Virus record (IMG/VR): IMGVR_UViG_3300043568_002425
Coordinates: 1-34,797 of that record
DNA: 34,797 nt
Source: a virus
Direction: 5' to 3' (one strand)
The first letter of the stretch is position 1. Each line of letters opens with the position of its first letter. Made by a program: the position numbers and the translations under genes. The notes beneath the pieces were generated by a model. The model saw only the letters and a program-made list of their open reading frames with translations, was not told the DNA's origin and made no database searches. Shown here one piece after another: positions 6,495 through 13,863 of the stretch.

Positions 6495-9154
6495 TCAAAA
6501 GAAAATAAATTTGTAAATGTGTTGTCAGTGTTGGTCACAGACGCCAGATCCCATTCCAGTACGCCCAGCAGGTTGTCAATCTTTTGATCCACAACTGTGG
6601 CTTCCATTAGACTGTTGTCAAATGGCAGTTCTGTAAACCAGGTGGGCAAGCGTTGTTCATCTGTGGGATATCCAATTGAAGTCCAGCCCAGCGCATTTGA
6701 CTTGAGCTTGCACACAATGGTTTTCATGCCATCCACAATCTGCATGCTGTAGTTGTCGCCGTTCATCTTTCGCATGTTGTTCCAGTTTAAGGCAGCTCGC
6801 ACATGACCTGGCATGTTGGCTCGACCTTGCGCTGCTTCCGCAGCACCATACTTGGTCAAGTTGTTCACACGCTTGGGTGAACCTTTCTCCCAACCTGGCC
6901 GCTCCATGAACTCATACTTGAACTTGCGAATATGTTCAATCACATCGTCACGTTGTGTACCACTCAAGATCTTGTTTAGAATTTCCAACAAGAACTCTTG
7001 AATGACCTTGGGAGTGTCACTGCGTTTTAGATCCAGGCCAGTGGCCTTGGTCTTGCCAATCTTGCCGTCGACATCCAGCCGCTTGCCTTCGAGGTCAATG
7101 ATGTTCACAGCATAACGCTTCTTGGTAATAAACAGGCTGCGATCTGCAACCATCTCACGACCACACTTGATCAGCTCGCCCATGTCTCGCGGACAATGAA
7201 ATGCCTGCTCCATAAAGCCTGGGAACGAATCATTCACCTGATCTGCAATTGAATCATACAAGGCAATGCAAGTTTCCTTGCTCCAGGTCATGCGACCTTG
7301 TTCTACTTCGTTTTTCAACACAGACCATGCACTAAAATAGCACGAGTCTGTGTCTCCATAGATAACTGCTTCACCCACGTGATCATATTTGCCAGTGATA
7401 CACTCGTTGATGTATGCATCCATGTGTCGAGCAATTGCACGACCTGTGAGTGTGGTTGATTGTCCAATGCGTTTGTCAAAAAATCTACAGCCAGGATTCA
7501 AGATAGCACCATACAAGCTGTTCAAGTTGATCTTCTTGACCAGTTGTCGCTTGTCCCAGAACGCAATGTCCTTGGGATCTGTTGCTGCTTTTTTCTTGGC
7601 CTGCATGTCCTTGCGTTCTGAATACCAACGTTCCAGCAATCCGGGAATAATACCTTTTTTCTCGTAGGTGATAATAGTGCCATTGGCAGTGAGTATCCAG
7701 GGCTGGTGGCTGTCAAAGATCAGTTTCCAGATCTCTGCTGCTGAATGTGTGCTTTCTGAGCCGTCTTGCCAGTCAATAGTGATCTCTGTGCCAACCTCTG
7801 TATTCATCACAGCGGTGTATTCAAGACTGCCAAACAAGTTCTCCCAGGCATCTGCAAACTTGCCCCCGTTCTTGGCCATCTTTTCTCGAATGTAATGATC
7901 AGTCATGGTCTGGCGCAACTGTCCCACGATAGTTTCCGGCCCCATGTTCTGTGCCCGAATGGCTGAAGGATACAAGCTGTTGATGTCAACTGATCCCACC
8001 CATTCATGCAGACCTTTTTTGGGATACGCAACATAGGCACCGGCTGCTTGATTGTCTTCTGTATCGTTGCGTTGCTTGCGGTTGGGCACAACCATGCCAC
8101 GTTCATGTGCTTCCACAATAATAGCCTGCTCAGTCACTGCCACAGCACCCATTGTGGTCTGCAGTAGCACAGTGTTGGCATGTGCCAGTTCATTGGCCAG
8201 TTCTAGGAAGCGCAGTTTCTTGTCCAGTTTGTCCAAGAGTGCAGTATCTTGGCGGTTGTATTCAATAAACTTCTTGAAGTGTTGATTGTATAACTGATCC
8301 AGAGTGCCTTCAAACTGTGTCTTGTGCTCGCCCAGTTCGTATTCAGCAATGGCATCCAGACTATAACTGTGACGTTCTTCATAGGTATACTTGCGATACA
8401 ATTGCATATAGTCCATATGCACTCGTCCCACCAGGTCATAGGTTTCTTGTTCAGCACCAAAGCGTTCGAACATGCGTTTCTTGGGATGTTGGCCCCAGAG
8501 ACAGAACTTGCGAGTATCATCCTTGCTAAGAACTCGGATGGTTCTGTTGATGGTGTAGGGGATATCGTAGCCTTCTGAGTTCCAGCCACTCAAGACATCT
8601 GCGTCGTCAATCAAGTCCAGAAACATCTTGATCATGTCACGCTCGTCTTCAAACAAGAATGTGTTGTCAAAGTCAGCAACCAGTTCTTGTGCGGTCTCCA
8701 TGCTCATGTGCTTGGGTGGCACAGCCATGGTGATCATTTGATCCAGCCAGTTCAGGTACACTGATATGGCAGTGATGGGATTGAACGGATCGTCCACAGG
8801 TGAGAATCCGCGATCCTTGTTGAAGTCTACTTCGATGTCAAAAAATGCTGTGTGCAAGTCCGGAGCATCTTGTCCTTTGTAGTTGTCTTCTAAACAACGA
8901 AAGATTGGATTGATGTCGCTTTCATACAATTGCTTGCTGGAATGCATGCTGACTTCTTTGCGAAACTCTTTGTTGTTTTTGGTACTGAATCTTGACACTG
9001 GTGTGTCATATATGCTACGATGTTTGCCTCTGGGGTCATCATAGTAGAACACAAAGTTTGCTGGATATTCTCTGTAGACTCGGGTACCATTGCGGCGTTC
9101 TACCACGTGAATGCGATCGTGGGCACGATCAAAAAGACTGTCAATATAACTCAT
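6491..9154 (-). CDS. Family B DNA polymerase with 3'-5' exonuclease (gp43-like)
   Basis: 887 aa, close to T4 gp43 (898 aa). Exonuclease motifs: FFDIEVDFN (Asp106, Glu108), SGWNSEGYDIPY (Asp197) and EYNRQDTALLDKL (Asp303). Polymerase motifs: motif A SVDINSLYPSAIR (Asp390), motif B KKINLNSLYGAILN (540-553), motif C YGDTDSCYFS (Asp601, Asp603), all with key residues intact. It replicates the phage genome with the clamp encoded just downstream. The start MSYIDSLFDRAHDR has GGAG 7 nt upstream. The 71-base leader can fold into hairpins (separate entry), like the translational operator of T4 gene 43. No intein or split is seen. Confidence 0.96.
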   Translation of the reverse strand: MSYIDSLFDRAHDRIHVVERRNGTRVYREYPANFVFYYDDPRGKHRSIYDTPVSRFSTKNNKEFRKEVSMHSSKQLYESDINPIFRCLEDNYKGQDAPDLHTAFFDIEVDFNKDRGFSPVDDPFNPITAISVYLNWLDQMITMAVPPKHMSMETAQELVADFDNTFLFEDERDMIKMFLDLIDDADVLSGWNSEGYDIPYTINRTIRVLSKDDTRKFCLWGQHPKKRMFERFGAEQETYDLVGRVHMDYMQLYRKYTYEERHSYSLDAIAEYELGEHKTQFEGTLDQLYNQHFKKFIEYNRQDTALLDKLDKKLRFLELANELAHANTVLLQTTMGAVAVTEQAIIVEAHERGMVVPNRKQRNDTEDNQAAGAYVAYPKKGLHEWVGSVDINSLYPSAIRAQNMGPETIVGQLRQTMTDHYIREKMAKNGGKFADAWENLFGSLEYTAVMNTEVGTEITIDWQDGSESTHSAAEIWKLIFDSHQPWILTANGTIITYEKKGIIPGLLERWYSERKDMQAKKKAATDPKDIAFWDKRQLVKKINLNSLYGAILNPGCRFFDKRIGQSTTLTGRAIARHMDAYINECITGKYDHVGEAVIYGDTDSCYFSAWSVLKNEVEQGRMTWSKETCIALYDSIADQVNDSFPGFMEQAFHCPRDMGELIKCGREMVADRSLFITKKRYAVNIIDLEGKRLDVDGKIGKTKATGLDLKRSDTPKVIQEFLLEILNKILSGTQRDDVIEHIRKFKYEFMERPGWEKGSPKRVNNLTKYGAAEAAQGRANMPGHVRAALNWNNMRKMNGDNYSMQIVDGMKTIVCKLKSNALGWTSIGYPTDEQRLPTWFTELPFDNSLMEATVVDQKIDNLLGVLEWDLASVTNTDNTFTNLFSFE

Positions 9155-9225
9155 GTATCTCCGTTTATGGCCGGTGGGCCGTGATTCATGCTCGTAACGT
9201 GAGCGACTCGGTATTGCTGCAATAC
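9155..9225 (-). promoter_or_regulatory. Structured leader of the DNA polymerase gene, possible translational operator
   Basis: This leader contains, on the minus strand, a perfect 7-bp inverted repeat with one central base (GTATTGC-A-GCAATAC), then GCTC-ACGTTAC-GAGC (4-bp stem, 7-nt loop) and GGCC-CACC-GGCC just before the GGAG ribosome site. In T4, gp43 represses its own translation by binding a hairpin at the same location. Equivalence here is inferred from position and foldability only. Confidence 0.35.
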
Positions 9226-9489
9226 TTATAGTGTTTTGCCCACAGTCTCAAGAATTGTTTCTAGCAATTCGTGATCCTGTTTGGCTTTACCAAATTCGGC
9301 TTTGTGTGCCAGCCGGATGGCTTTTTTCAACACACCCGGCTTGATTTCAAGTTCTTCTGCAATGGCCTTGATGGTGTCATTGAGTCCACCCGTGAGTGTT
9401 TCAATTTCTTGAGTCACTTGCATGCCCTCATTGATAATTTGAATCAGTTTGATCTTTTGATCGCCGTTGAATGTTTTTGGTTGGTCCAT
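9226..9489 (-). CDS. DsbA-like dsDNA-binding protein (late-transcription accessory)
   Basis: 87 aa, start MDQPKTFNGDQKIKL with AGGAG 8 nt upstream. Length and pattern are like T4 DsbA (89 aa), a double-stranded DNA-binding protein that enhances late transcription. It has an N-terminal helix (DQKIKLIQIINEGMQVTQEIE), then NDTIKAIAEELEIKPGVLKKAIRLAHKAEFGK, matching the DsbA core of I..I...A..ELGV....F..L...YHK, and an acidic C-terminal helix (DHELLETILETVG). It has no membrane segment or thioredoxin motif, so it is unrelated to the disulfide enzyme of the same name. It sits directly upstream of the polymerase. Confidence 0.65.
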   Translation of the reverse strand: MDQPKTFNGDQKIKLIQIINEGMQVTQEIETLTGGLNDTIKAIAEELEIKPGVLKKAIRLAHKAEFGKAKQDHELLETILETVGKTL

Positions 9490-9535
9490 AGAAATCTCCT
9501 AAAGTATTCAGCTAGTATAACTGATACAGTAGGAG

Positions 9536-9700
9536 ATGTCAAAGTATTATTGCTCTTTCTGGATACGCAGTAGCGAATTGTTTCTCCAAGGCAGAAGCCG
9601 CCTACATCACGCAACTAGTGCGGTCCTAAGGATGTTCAATGTGTCCGAGGAGCAGCAGATGCTGCTGGCATGTGTATGGCAGATTCAAAAAGATTATTAA
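9536..9700 (+). CDS. Possible small plus-strand ORF, 54 aa
   Basis: An ATG at 9536 opens a 54-codon frame that fits between the divergent DsbA-like start (9489) and the convergent stop of the gene ending at 9709. The product begins MSKYYCSFWIRSSELFLQG and ends in an MFNVSEEQQMLLACVWQIQKDY-like helical part, which looks protein-like. Against it, the AGGAG abuts the ATG with no spacing and no promoter is clear. The opposite strand also carries a short protein-like tail (SALEKQFATAYPERAIIL) broken by stops, so the region may be a gene remnant. Confidence 0.3.
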   Translation: MSKYYCSFWIRSSELFLQGRSRLHHATSAVLRMFNVSEEQQMLLACVWQIQKDY

Positions 9701-9708
9701 ACAACATG

Positions 9709-10389
9709 TTAGGCCTCGTCAACATAGTCTCGAGAAAGATCTTGTTTACGTCGACGTTGCTGGAACAGTTTCACTGCCAGGTCAGCATGATCAATATTGG
9801 GAAAACGAGTGGCCATACTACGACCGCTGTGCCGTATTTCAAATCCTCGACCCTGGTCGCCGTAGATTTCCAACACAGCACCGTCTTCCATGGCCACTGT
9901 TTTGACCGGTTGTTCTGCTGCCACGGCTTGACTGGCAGCAGTTTGATCAATGTCGTGTGCCAGTTCAGTGTCCTGAAACGAATCTGGATTTGCTACATCT
10001 TCGTCAGCCTTGCTGATCATGCCAAGTTCTTTTTTGGCCTTGCTTACCAAGTCCTTGTCAATCTTGTTGCGATCTTCTAAACTCTCTAGATAATCCACAA
10101 AGTCACGTTTGACCTTGCCCAGCATGTCTTCTTCAATCTCTTGCATGGTTTCAGCAAGACTGGTTGCACGAGGTTCACGGCTGTCTCCTACCAATTTACC
10201 ACGAAAGGGATTTTTTGGGTCAGTTCGGCTGCCCAATACAGGAGACGCACTTTTGGGTTTGAATAGTGCAGGCAATTGTCCCACAGACTTTTGTTGTGAA
10301 TTTAGTCCTGGCATCTTGGGCATGGCAGGCGATATTTTGGCTTCTACTAGCGCCAATCGGTCCAGAATCATTTTGATGTCGTTGCTCAT
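9709..10389 (-). CDS. Conserved hypothetical phage protein, 226 aa
   Basis: Starts MSNDIKMILDRLALVEAKIS, the ATG overlapping the stop of the Dps-like gene (ATGA). The N-terminal 20 residues are a helix; residues 25-75 are a proline- and lysine-rich linker (LNSQQKSVGQLPALFKPK, then DPKNPFRGKLVGDSR). A charged helical middle (LAETMQEIEEDMLGKVKRDF) follows, then a small C-terminal beta/alpha domain (VAMEDGAVLEIYGDQGRGFE, RFPNIDHADLAVKLFQQRRR). There is no signal peptide or catalytic motif. Co-expression with a Dps-like protein and an MRAHEI protein makes a virion or genome-packaging role possible. Confidence 0.62.
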   Translation of the reverse strand: MSNDIKMILDRLALVEAKISPAMPKMPGLNSQQKSVGQLPALFKPKSASPVLGSRTDPKNPFRGKLVGDSREPRATSLAETMQEIEEDMLGKVKRDFVDYLESLEDRNKIDKDLVSKAKKELGMISKADEDVANPDSFQDTELAHDIDQTAASQAVAAEQPVKTVAMEDGAVLEIYGDQGRGFEIRHSGRSMATRFPNIDHADLAVKLFQQRRRKQDLSRDYVDEA

Positions 10390-10826
10390 GCTCGCTGATC
10401 TTTCAATAAACTCTTTAGCATCCAGCCATGCTTGCCGTGTGCGGTCAAACGACCAGCCACAAAGTCAGCAATGCCTTGTTGATTTTCTTGCTCTGCTTCA
10501 GCAAAGCACTGATCCAAGAGTTCTATCATTTGACCGTTGTTGGCCAGCAATTCTTCAATCATGAGTCTAGCACGTGGAATTTTTGTTTGTCCAGAAATAA
10601 TACTCAATTCTACATAACGTTCAAAGCTGCCCGGAGTATACTCGTCTAGTGTTCTTATGTATTCAGCAGTGGGGTCAATTGCACCGTAGACATCTTCGTA
10701 GATGTTGCCAAAGAACTCATGCAGTTGCACAAAATCTGGGCCTTCTACATTCCAGTGAAACTGTTGCGCTTTGATCACGAAAGCGTATTCAGTTGCTAGG
10801 AGTATTTTTAAACTGTCCGCGAGCAT
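10386..10826 (-). CDS. Dps/ferritin-like protein
   Basis: 146 aa from MLADSLKILLATEYAF at 10826 (AAGGA 7 nt upstream); the longer upstream frame overlaps the previous gene without support. The Dps signature is clear: FHWNVEGPDFVQLHEFFGNI (ligands in the HWN..G..F..LHE.F motif) followed by YEDVYGAIDPTAEYIRTLDEY, where Dps has its D..AERI segment, and an HGKHGWMLKSLL C-terminal helix. Dps proteins form hollow 12-subunit cages that oxidise and store iron and bind DNA. In a phage it may protect DNA from iron and peroxide, or act on phage or host DNA. The gene overlaps the MRAHEI gene upstream by 38 bases. Confidence 0.82.
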   Translation of the reverse strand: MLADSLKILLATEYAFVIKAQQFHWNVEGPDFVQLHEFFGNIYEDVYGAIDPTAEYIRTLDEYTPGSFERYVELSIISGQTKIPRARLMIEELLANNGQMIELLDQCFAEAEQENQQGIADFVAGRLTAHGKHGWMLKSLLKDQRA

Positions 10827-11013
10827 TTTTATTCCTTTTGTATTCCTTGGGCGTGTTAGGCGTAGGGTCGTCAGTATATTTACCTGACAGCAAGCTTCCG
10901 CCATTTCTTGAGATCATGCCCATGGGTTGCACCGCCACTGCAATTGATCCTGCGGAGGTGGCGCCTGCTGACGCACCACCTGATGCTGTTTCCATTATTT
11001 CATGTGCTCGCAT
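10789..11013 (-). CDS. Small MRAHEI protein, candidate packaged head protein
   Basis: 74 aa, start MRAHEIMETASGG at 11013 with GGAG 9 nt upstream. After residue 8 comes a low-complexity Ala/Gly/Ser segment (GGASAGATSAGSIAVAV), then QPMGMISRNGG and a basic, disordered C-terminus (PKEYKRNKNARGQFKN). The first residues match those of the 508-aa and 67-aa proteins elsewhere in the window (MRAKEF, MRAHEF) and contain an IxE motif (Ile6-Met7-Glu8). That resembles the capsid-targeting peptides of T4 internal proteins, which end at an (L/I)xE prohead-protease site. Function is otherwise unknown. It overlaps both neighbours. Confidence 0.65.
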   Translation of the reverse strand: MRAHEIMETASGGASAGATSAGSIAVAVQPMGMISRNGGSLLSGKYTDDPTPNTPKEYKRNKNARGQFKNTPSN

Positions 11014-11311
11014 TGGGCTTCTCCGGAATATAAATGTGCACTCGACCGTCGGGGGCCATAACGCCGGGACCTGTGTCCACACGCAGATTACGTACCTTGA
11101 TTGTGGCATGTTCGGTATCTAGTAGCTCGACTCGCACAGTGTACTTGCCTGGTTCTGCCAGAATCTGCAGGCTTTCTTCCAGGTACACATCGTGCCAGAT
11201 CCAGGTGCGTTCTGAAAACAACTCGTCATTTATATAGCAACGGTACCTGGGATAAGGACCAGTCCATCGGCAGTAAACATCGCACTTGGCAATAACAAAT
11301 TCTTTTTGCAT
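11000..11311 (-). CDS. Conserved beta-rich phage protein, 103 aa
   Basis: Start MQKEFVIAKCDVYCRW at 11311 is preferred to an ATG five codons earlier. No Shine-Dalgarno is present, but a TAAATA box ends 6 nt before the ATG. The sequence is rich in short beta strands with many aromatics (YPRYRCYINDELFSERTWIW, LQILAEPGKYTVRVELLD, RVHIYIPE), consistent with a small beta-sandwich such as an accessory carbohydrate- or protein-binding domain. No signal peptide. The stop lies inside the MRAHEI gene (14-base overlap). Confidence 0.62.
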   Translation of the reverse strand: MQKEFVIAKCDVYCRWTGPYPRYRCYINDELFSERTWIWHDVYLEESLQILAEPGKYTVRVELLDTEHATIKVRNLRVDTGPGVMAPDGRVHIYIPEKPNAST

Positions 11312-11316
11312 AAGAA

Positions 11317-11322
11317 TATTTA
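11317..11322 (-). promoter_or_regulatory. Late-promoter-like TAAATA box for the 103-aa protein
   Basis: GCTAAATA on the minus strand with 5 nt to the ATG at 11311. By T4 late-promoter geometry the transcript would start at or next to the ATG. It forms a divergent pair with the plus-strand TATAAATA 15 bases away. Confidence 0.45.
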
Positions 11323-11336
11323 GCAAAATGTACGCC

Positions 11337-11344
11337 TATAAATA
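11337..11344 (+). promoter_or_regulatory. Perfect T4-type late promoter box TATAAATA
   Basis: Exact TATAAATA, 4 nt before the ATG at 11349 of the radical SAM gene. It supports late expression of the plus-strand glycan cluster. With the usual T4 spacing the mRNA would start at the ATG (leaderless), or a different start codon is used. Confidence 0.5.
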
Positions 11345-11348
11345 TTCC

Positions 11349-12380
11349 ATGCTCACTCTAGATCAAGTACGTAGAATCCATGTGGAACTGACCACACGCT
11401 GTAACGCTCGCTGCCCCATGTGCATGCGGAACTATCGAGGATTTGAATACAATTCAGGTTATCCAGATTGTGAACTAAGCCTTGAACAATTCAAGCACAT
11501 ACTTACACCTGCTGTGCTGGCCATGATCATGAGACCTTTAGATTTGTTCAGTTACGGGTTCCAAGGAGTTAGTTTCAACGGCAATCTTGGGGATTTTGCC
11601 AGTGCTCGGGATGCTGTTGAAATTGTAAAATACTTGACAGATCAAAATGTAAACGTGCACGTCAACACCAATGGTAGTTTAAGAAACACTGCTTGGTGGG
11701 CACAACTTGCACACCCTCGAGTGACTGTTGGTTTTGCACTAGATGGCTTAGAGGACACTCATAGTCTGTATCGACAAGATACCAGTTGGAACAAAATTAT
11801 CAACAATGCTCAAGCACTTATTGCAGCAGGTGGGCAAGCTGTATGGAGATTTGTTCCTTTTGCTCACAATCAGCATCAAGAAGCAGACTGCCGTGCATTG
11901 GCAAAAAAACTTGGATTCTCAAACTTTGAAAATATTCATGACGGTCGTGATTCAACCCCAGTGTTTACTCGCACCGGAGAGTACAGTCATCAGATAGGCC
12001 CAGACTCAATCCCCGCTGCAGCCATTCCCAACATTCAAGACATGGTGCACAGTCATATCACCTGGTTTGATGCTCGAACCGTACACAGTGCCAAAGACGT
12101 CACTCCCTTGAACCTACGCTGCATTCACAAGATGAATAGAGAAATTTATATTGCTGCGGATGGCGCAGTGTATCCTTGTTGCTATCTTGGATTTTATCCT
12201 GACACAATGAAACACCCAGGTAACGATCAGACCCGGCCAATGATACACCAAAACAATGCTCTTGAACATGATCTTGAGCACTGCTTGACCTGGTTTGATC
12301 AGGTGGAACAATCCTGGGCCAAAGAGTCCATTGCGGCCGGAAGACTGTATACCTGCGTCAACAGTTGTGGGCAATCATGA
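11349..12380 (+). CDS. Radical SAM protein with SPASM-like C-terminus
   Basis: 343 aa from MLTLDQVRRIHVELTTRC; MYAYKYS seven codons upstream is an alternative start. The radical SAM cluster motif CNARCPMC (Cys18, Cys22, Cys25) is intact, followed by SFNGNLGDF and VHVNTNGS, the glycine-rich and strand motifs of the barrel. The C-terminus has a SPASM/twitch-like cysteine set: RCIHK, ADGAVYPCCYLG, HCLTWF and YTCVNSCG. Such proteins use SAM and 4Fe-4S clusters for peptide or small-molecule modification; the substrate is unknown. It overlaps the next gene (ATGA), and the following three genes have sugar-related or transferase features, so modification of a glycan or a peptide is plausible. It begins a plus-strand island among minus-strand genes. 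Confidence 0.85.
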   Translation: MLTLDQVRRIHVELTTRCNARCPMCMRNYRGFEYNSGYPDCELSLEQFKHILTPAVLAMIMRPLDLFSYGFQGVSFNGNLGDFASARDAVEIVKYLTDQNVNVHVNTNGSLRNTAWWAQLAHPRVTVGFALDGLEDTHSLYRQDTSWNKIINNAQALIAAGGQAVWRFVPFAHNQHQEADCRALAKKLGFSNFENIHDGRDSTPVFTRTGEYSHQIGPDSIPAAAIPNIQDMVHSHITWFDARTVHSAKDVTPLNLRCIHKMNREIYIAADGAVYPCCYLGFYPDTMKHPGNDQTRPMIHQNNALEHDLEHCLTWFDQVEQSWAKESIAAGRLYTCVNSCGQS

Positions 12381-12988
12381 ATTTATATCTACAAAAACTT
12401 TTTTCAAATTTCTACAATGCATTGGATACCAGTAGAGATAATTCCACTGGTGCCAGCAGCATTGATGGTACCAGAAAAATTCGAGATGAGTTGTTGATTC
12501 TGTTTAAAAAATACAATATAAAAAAAATGTTTGATGCTGGATGTAACAATTGCGAATGGATTCGAACATTTCATTTTCCAGAATTTGAGTACCAAGGTGG
12601 AGACATCAGCCTGTCGATGGTATCCCAAGCCTGGACAAGATCTCCGCACCTGAATGTGATACTGCACGATATAACTACTGACCCTATTCCTGGGGTTGAT
12701 GTGTTGTTTGTTAGAGATGTAACACTGCATTTAAACAATCAGGATAGACATTTGGTTATAAAAAATTGGATTAACAGTGCAGTGCCCTGGTTACTAATTA
12801 CACAAAGTCCGTATATTTCTCAAAACACTGATGTGACATATAACAATAATTTTCCAGCATCGGAGATCAACTGGTGCATTGCTCCCTGGAATTTTCCCGA
12901 GCCAGTGAATCAAATTTTTGAATTTGAATCAGGCCAAGGTCGCTGCCTAGCACTGTGGCATAGAGATCAAATAAAAGACTTGATATGA
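12377..12988 (+). CDS. Class I SAM-dependent methyltransferase
   Basis: 203 aa, start MNLYLQKLFSNFYNALDT overlapping the radical SAM stop (ATGA). Methyltransferase motifs: KKMFDAGCNNCEWIRTF (motif I variant; the usual DxGxGxG is DAGCNNC), EYQGGDISLSMVSQA (acidic residue after strand 2), VILHDITTDPIPGVDVLFVRDVTLHLNNQD (motifs III-IV), and a C-terminal half of beta strands (WLLITQSPYIS). The degenerate glycine-rich loop is notable but common in sugar methyltransferases. Likely O- or N-methylation within the same pathway as its neighbours; substrate unknown. Confidence 0.72.
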   Translation: MNLYLQKLFSNFYNALDTSRDNSTGASSIDGTRKIRDELLILFKKYNIKKMFDAGCNNCEWIRTFHFPEFEYQGGDISLSMVSQAWTRSPHLNVILHDITTDPIPGVDVLFVRDVTLHLNNQDRHLVIKNWINSAVPWLLITQSPYISQNTDVTYNNNFPASEINWCIAPWNFPEPVNQIFEFESGQGRCLALWHRDQIKDLI

Positions 12989-13863
12989 AAATTGTTAGAG
13001 TTTTGTTTCTGGCACGATATCGAGTTCCGCATGCAGCGTTTGCCATGCAGTTTGATCATTATCTCAAAGACATAGATCACACAGTGATTGCCACACCCAT
13101 GACTCGTGATGAACTAGAACCTGTGTGGGCAAGGTATGGCATTGACAGTTCAAAGTTTGTATACGTCAATGATCAAGTAATCTATGATCAGTATCCCGAA
13201 GTCAACCATTGGGTGTTTCCTGATGACTATCGAGGCTGGTGGCTGCGCCAGCAGGCTATCAAACTGGCTTACCTGGATCTTCTGGACGCAGATGTCATGC
13301 TCATGCAAGACGCTGACACGTTTATGATCCAAGATTATTCACCTGTGGTCAATGGCCAACTCAACATGCTGGCCATCATGAACACTCAGCAAGGCAGCTA
13401 CAACGGAGTGTTTGAAGCCATTACTGGCATTGCTCATCCAAGCCCGCACTGCTTTGTGACAGAACTGTGTGCTGTGCGTAAACAAGATTTTGTGTTGCTA
13501 AAACAACATCTCGAGGCATGTTGGCCCAACAAAAAATGGTTGGATGCTGTGATTGATACTGTGCCTGGCATGCCCACGGTACTGCCTTGGGGCACAGGCA
13601 ACATCATCAAGTGGTTTTCAGAATATGAATTGCTGGGCAATTGGGCCACTGTGTGTGGCCATGTGGTGTTGCAACCGCAACGAAGATTTGAATACGACAG
13701 CCTGGAAAAAATTGCTGACTTTGATGCGGTACACAATGCTGTGTGCGATGCAGTGCCTGATTTGAGTCTCAGCATGCAGATCAACTGGGACACCTTGGAT
13801 ATTCCCAATTTTGATCACTACAAAAATATTGTACTAGAAAGACTGTGTGAAATTCAACATTAA
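12985..13863 (+). CDS. GT-A-type glycosyltransferase (DUF6492-like)
   Basis: 292 aa, start MKIVRVLFLARYRVPHAAFA overlapping the preceding stop. A GT-A-like core is visible: KFVYVNDQVIYDQYP, WWLRQQAIKLAYLDLLDADVMLMQDADTFMI (the QDADT segment serves as the DxD metal/nucleotide-sugar motif), and VTELCAVRKQDF. The LRQQAIKL...LDADT arrangement matches the DUF6492 group seen also at 16261-17103. Its role would be transfer of a sugar from a nucleotide donor to a phage- or host-derived glycan or protein. The next gene overlaps its 3' end by 17 bases. Confidence 0.72.
   Translation: MKIVRVLFLARYRVPHAAFAMQFDHYLKDIDHTVIATPMTRDELEPVWARYGIDSSKFVYVNDQVIYDQYPEVNHWVFPDDYRGWWLRQQAIKLAYLDLLDADVMLMQDADTFMIQDYSPVVNGQLNMLAIMNTQQGSYNGVFEAITGIAHPSPHCFVTELCAVRKQDFVLLKQHLEACWPNKKWLDAVIDTVPGMPTVLPWGTGNIIKWFSEYELLGNWATVCGHVVLQPQRRFEYDSLEKIADFDAVHNAVCDAVPDLSLSMQINWDTLDIPNFDHYKNIVLERLCEIQH

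Noticed and set aside
9651-9666. Perfect inverted repeat AGCAGCAGATGCTGCT as a terminator
   Set aside because: The loop would be only 2 nt and no T-run follows on either strand, so a terminator is unlikely.
9490-9708. tRNA or small RNA gene in the gap
   Set aside because: No TpsiC-like GTTCRA motif or cloverleaf arms seen on either strand; the same was true for 33438-33647.
10827-10904. 26-residue N-terminal extension of the Dps-like protein
   Set aside because: It overlaps the MRAHEI gene and lacks Dps similarity; the AAGGA-supported ATG at 10826 starts directly at the conserved helix.
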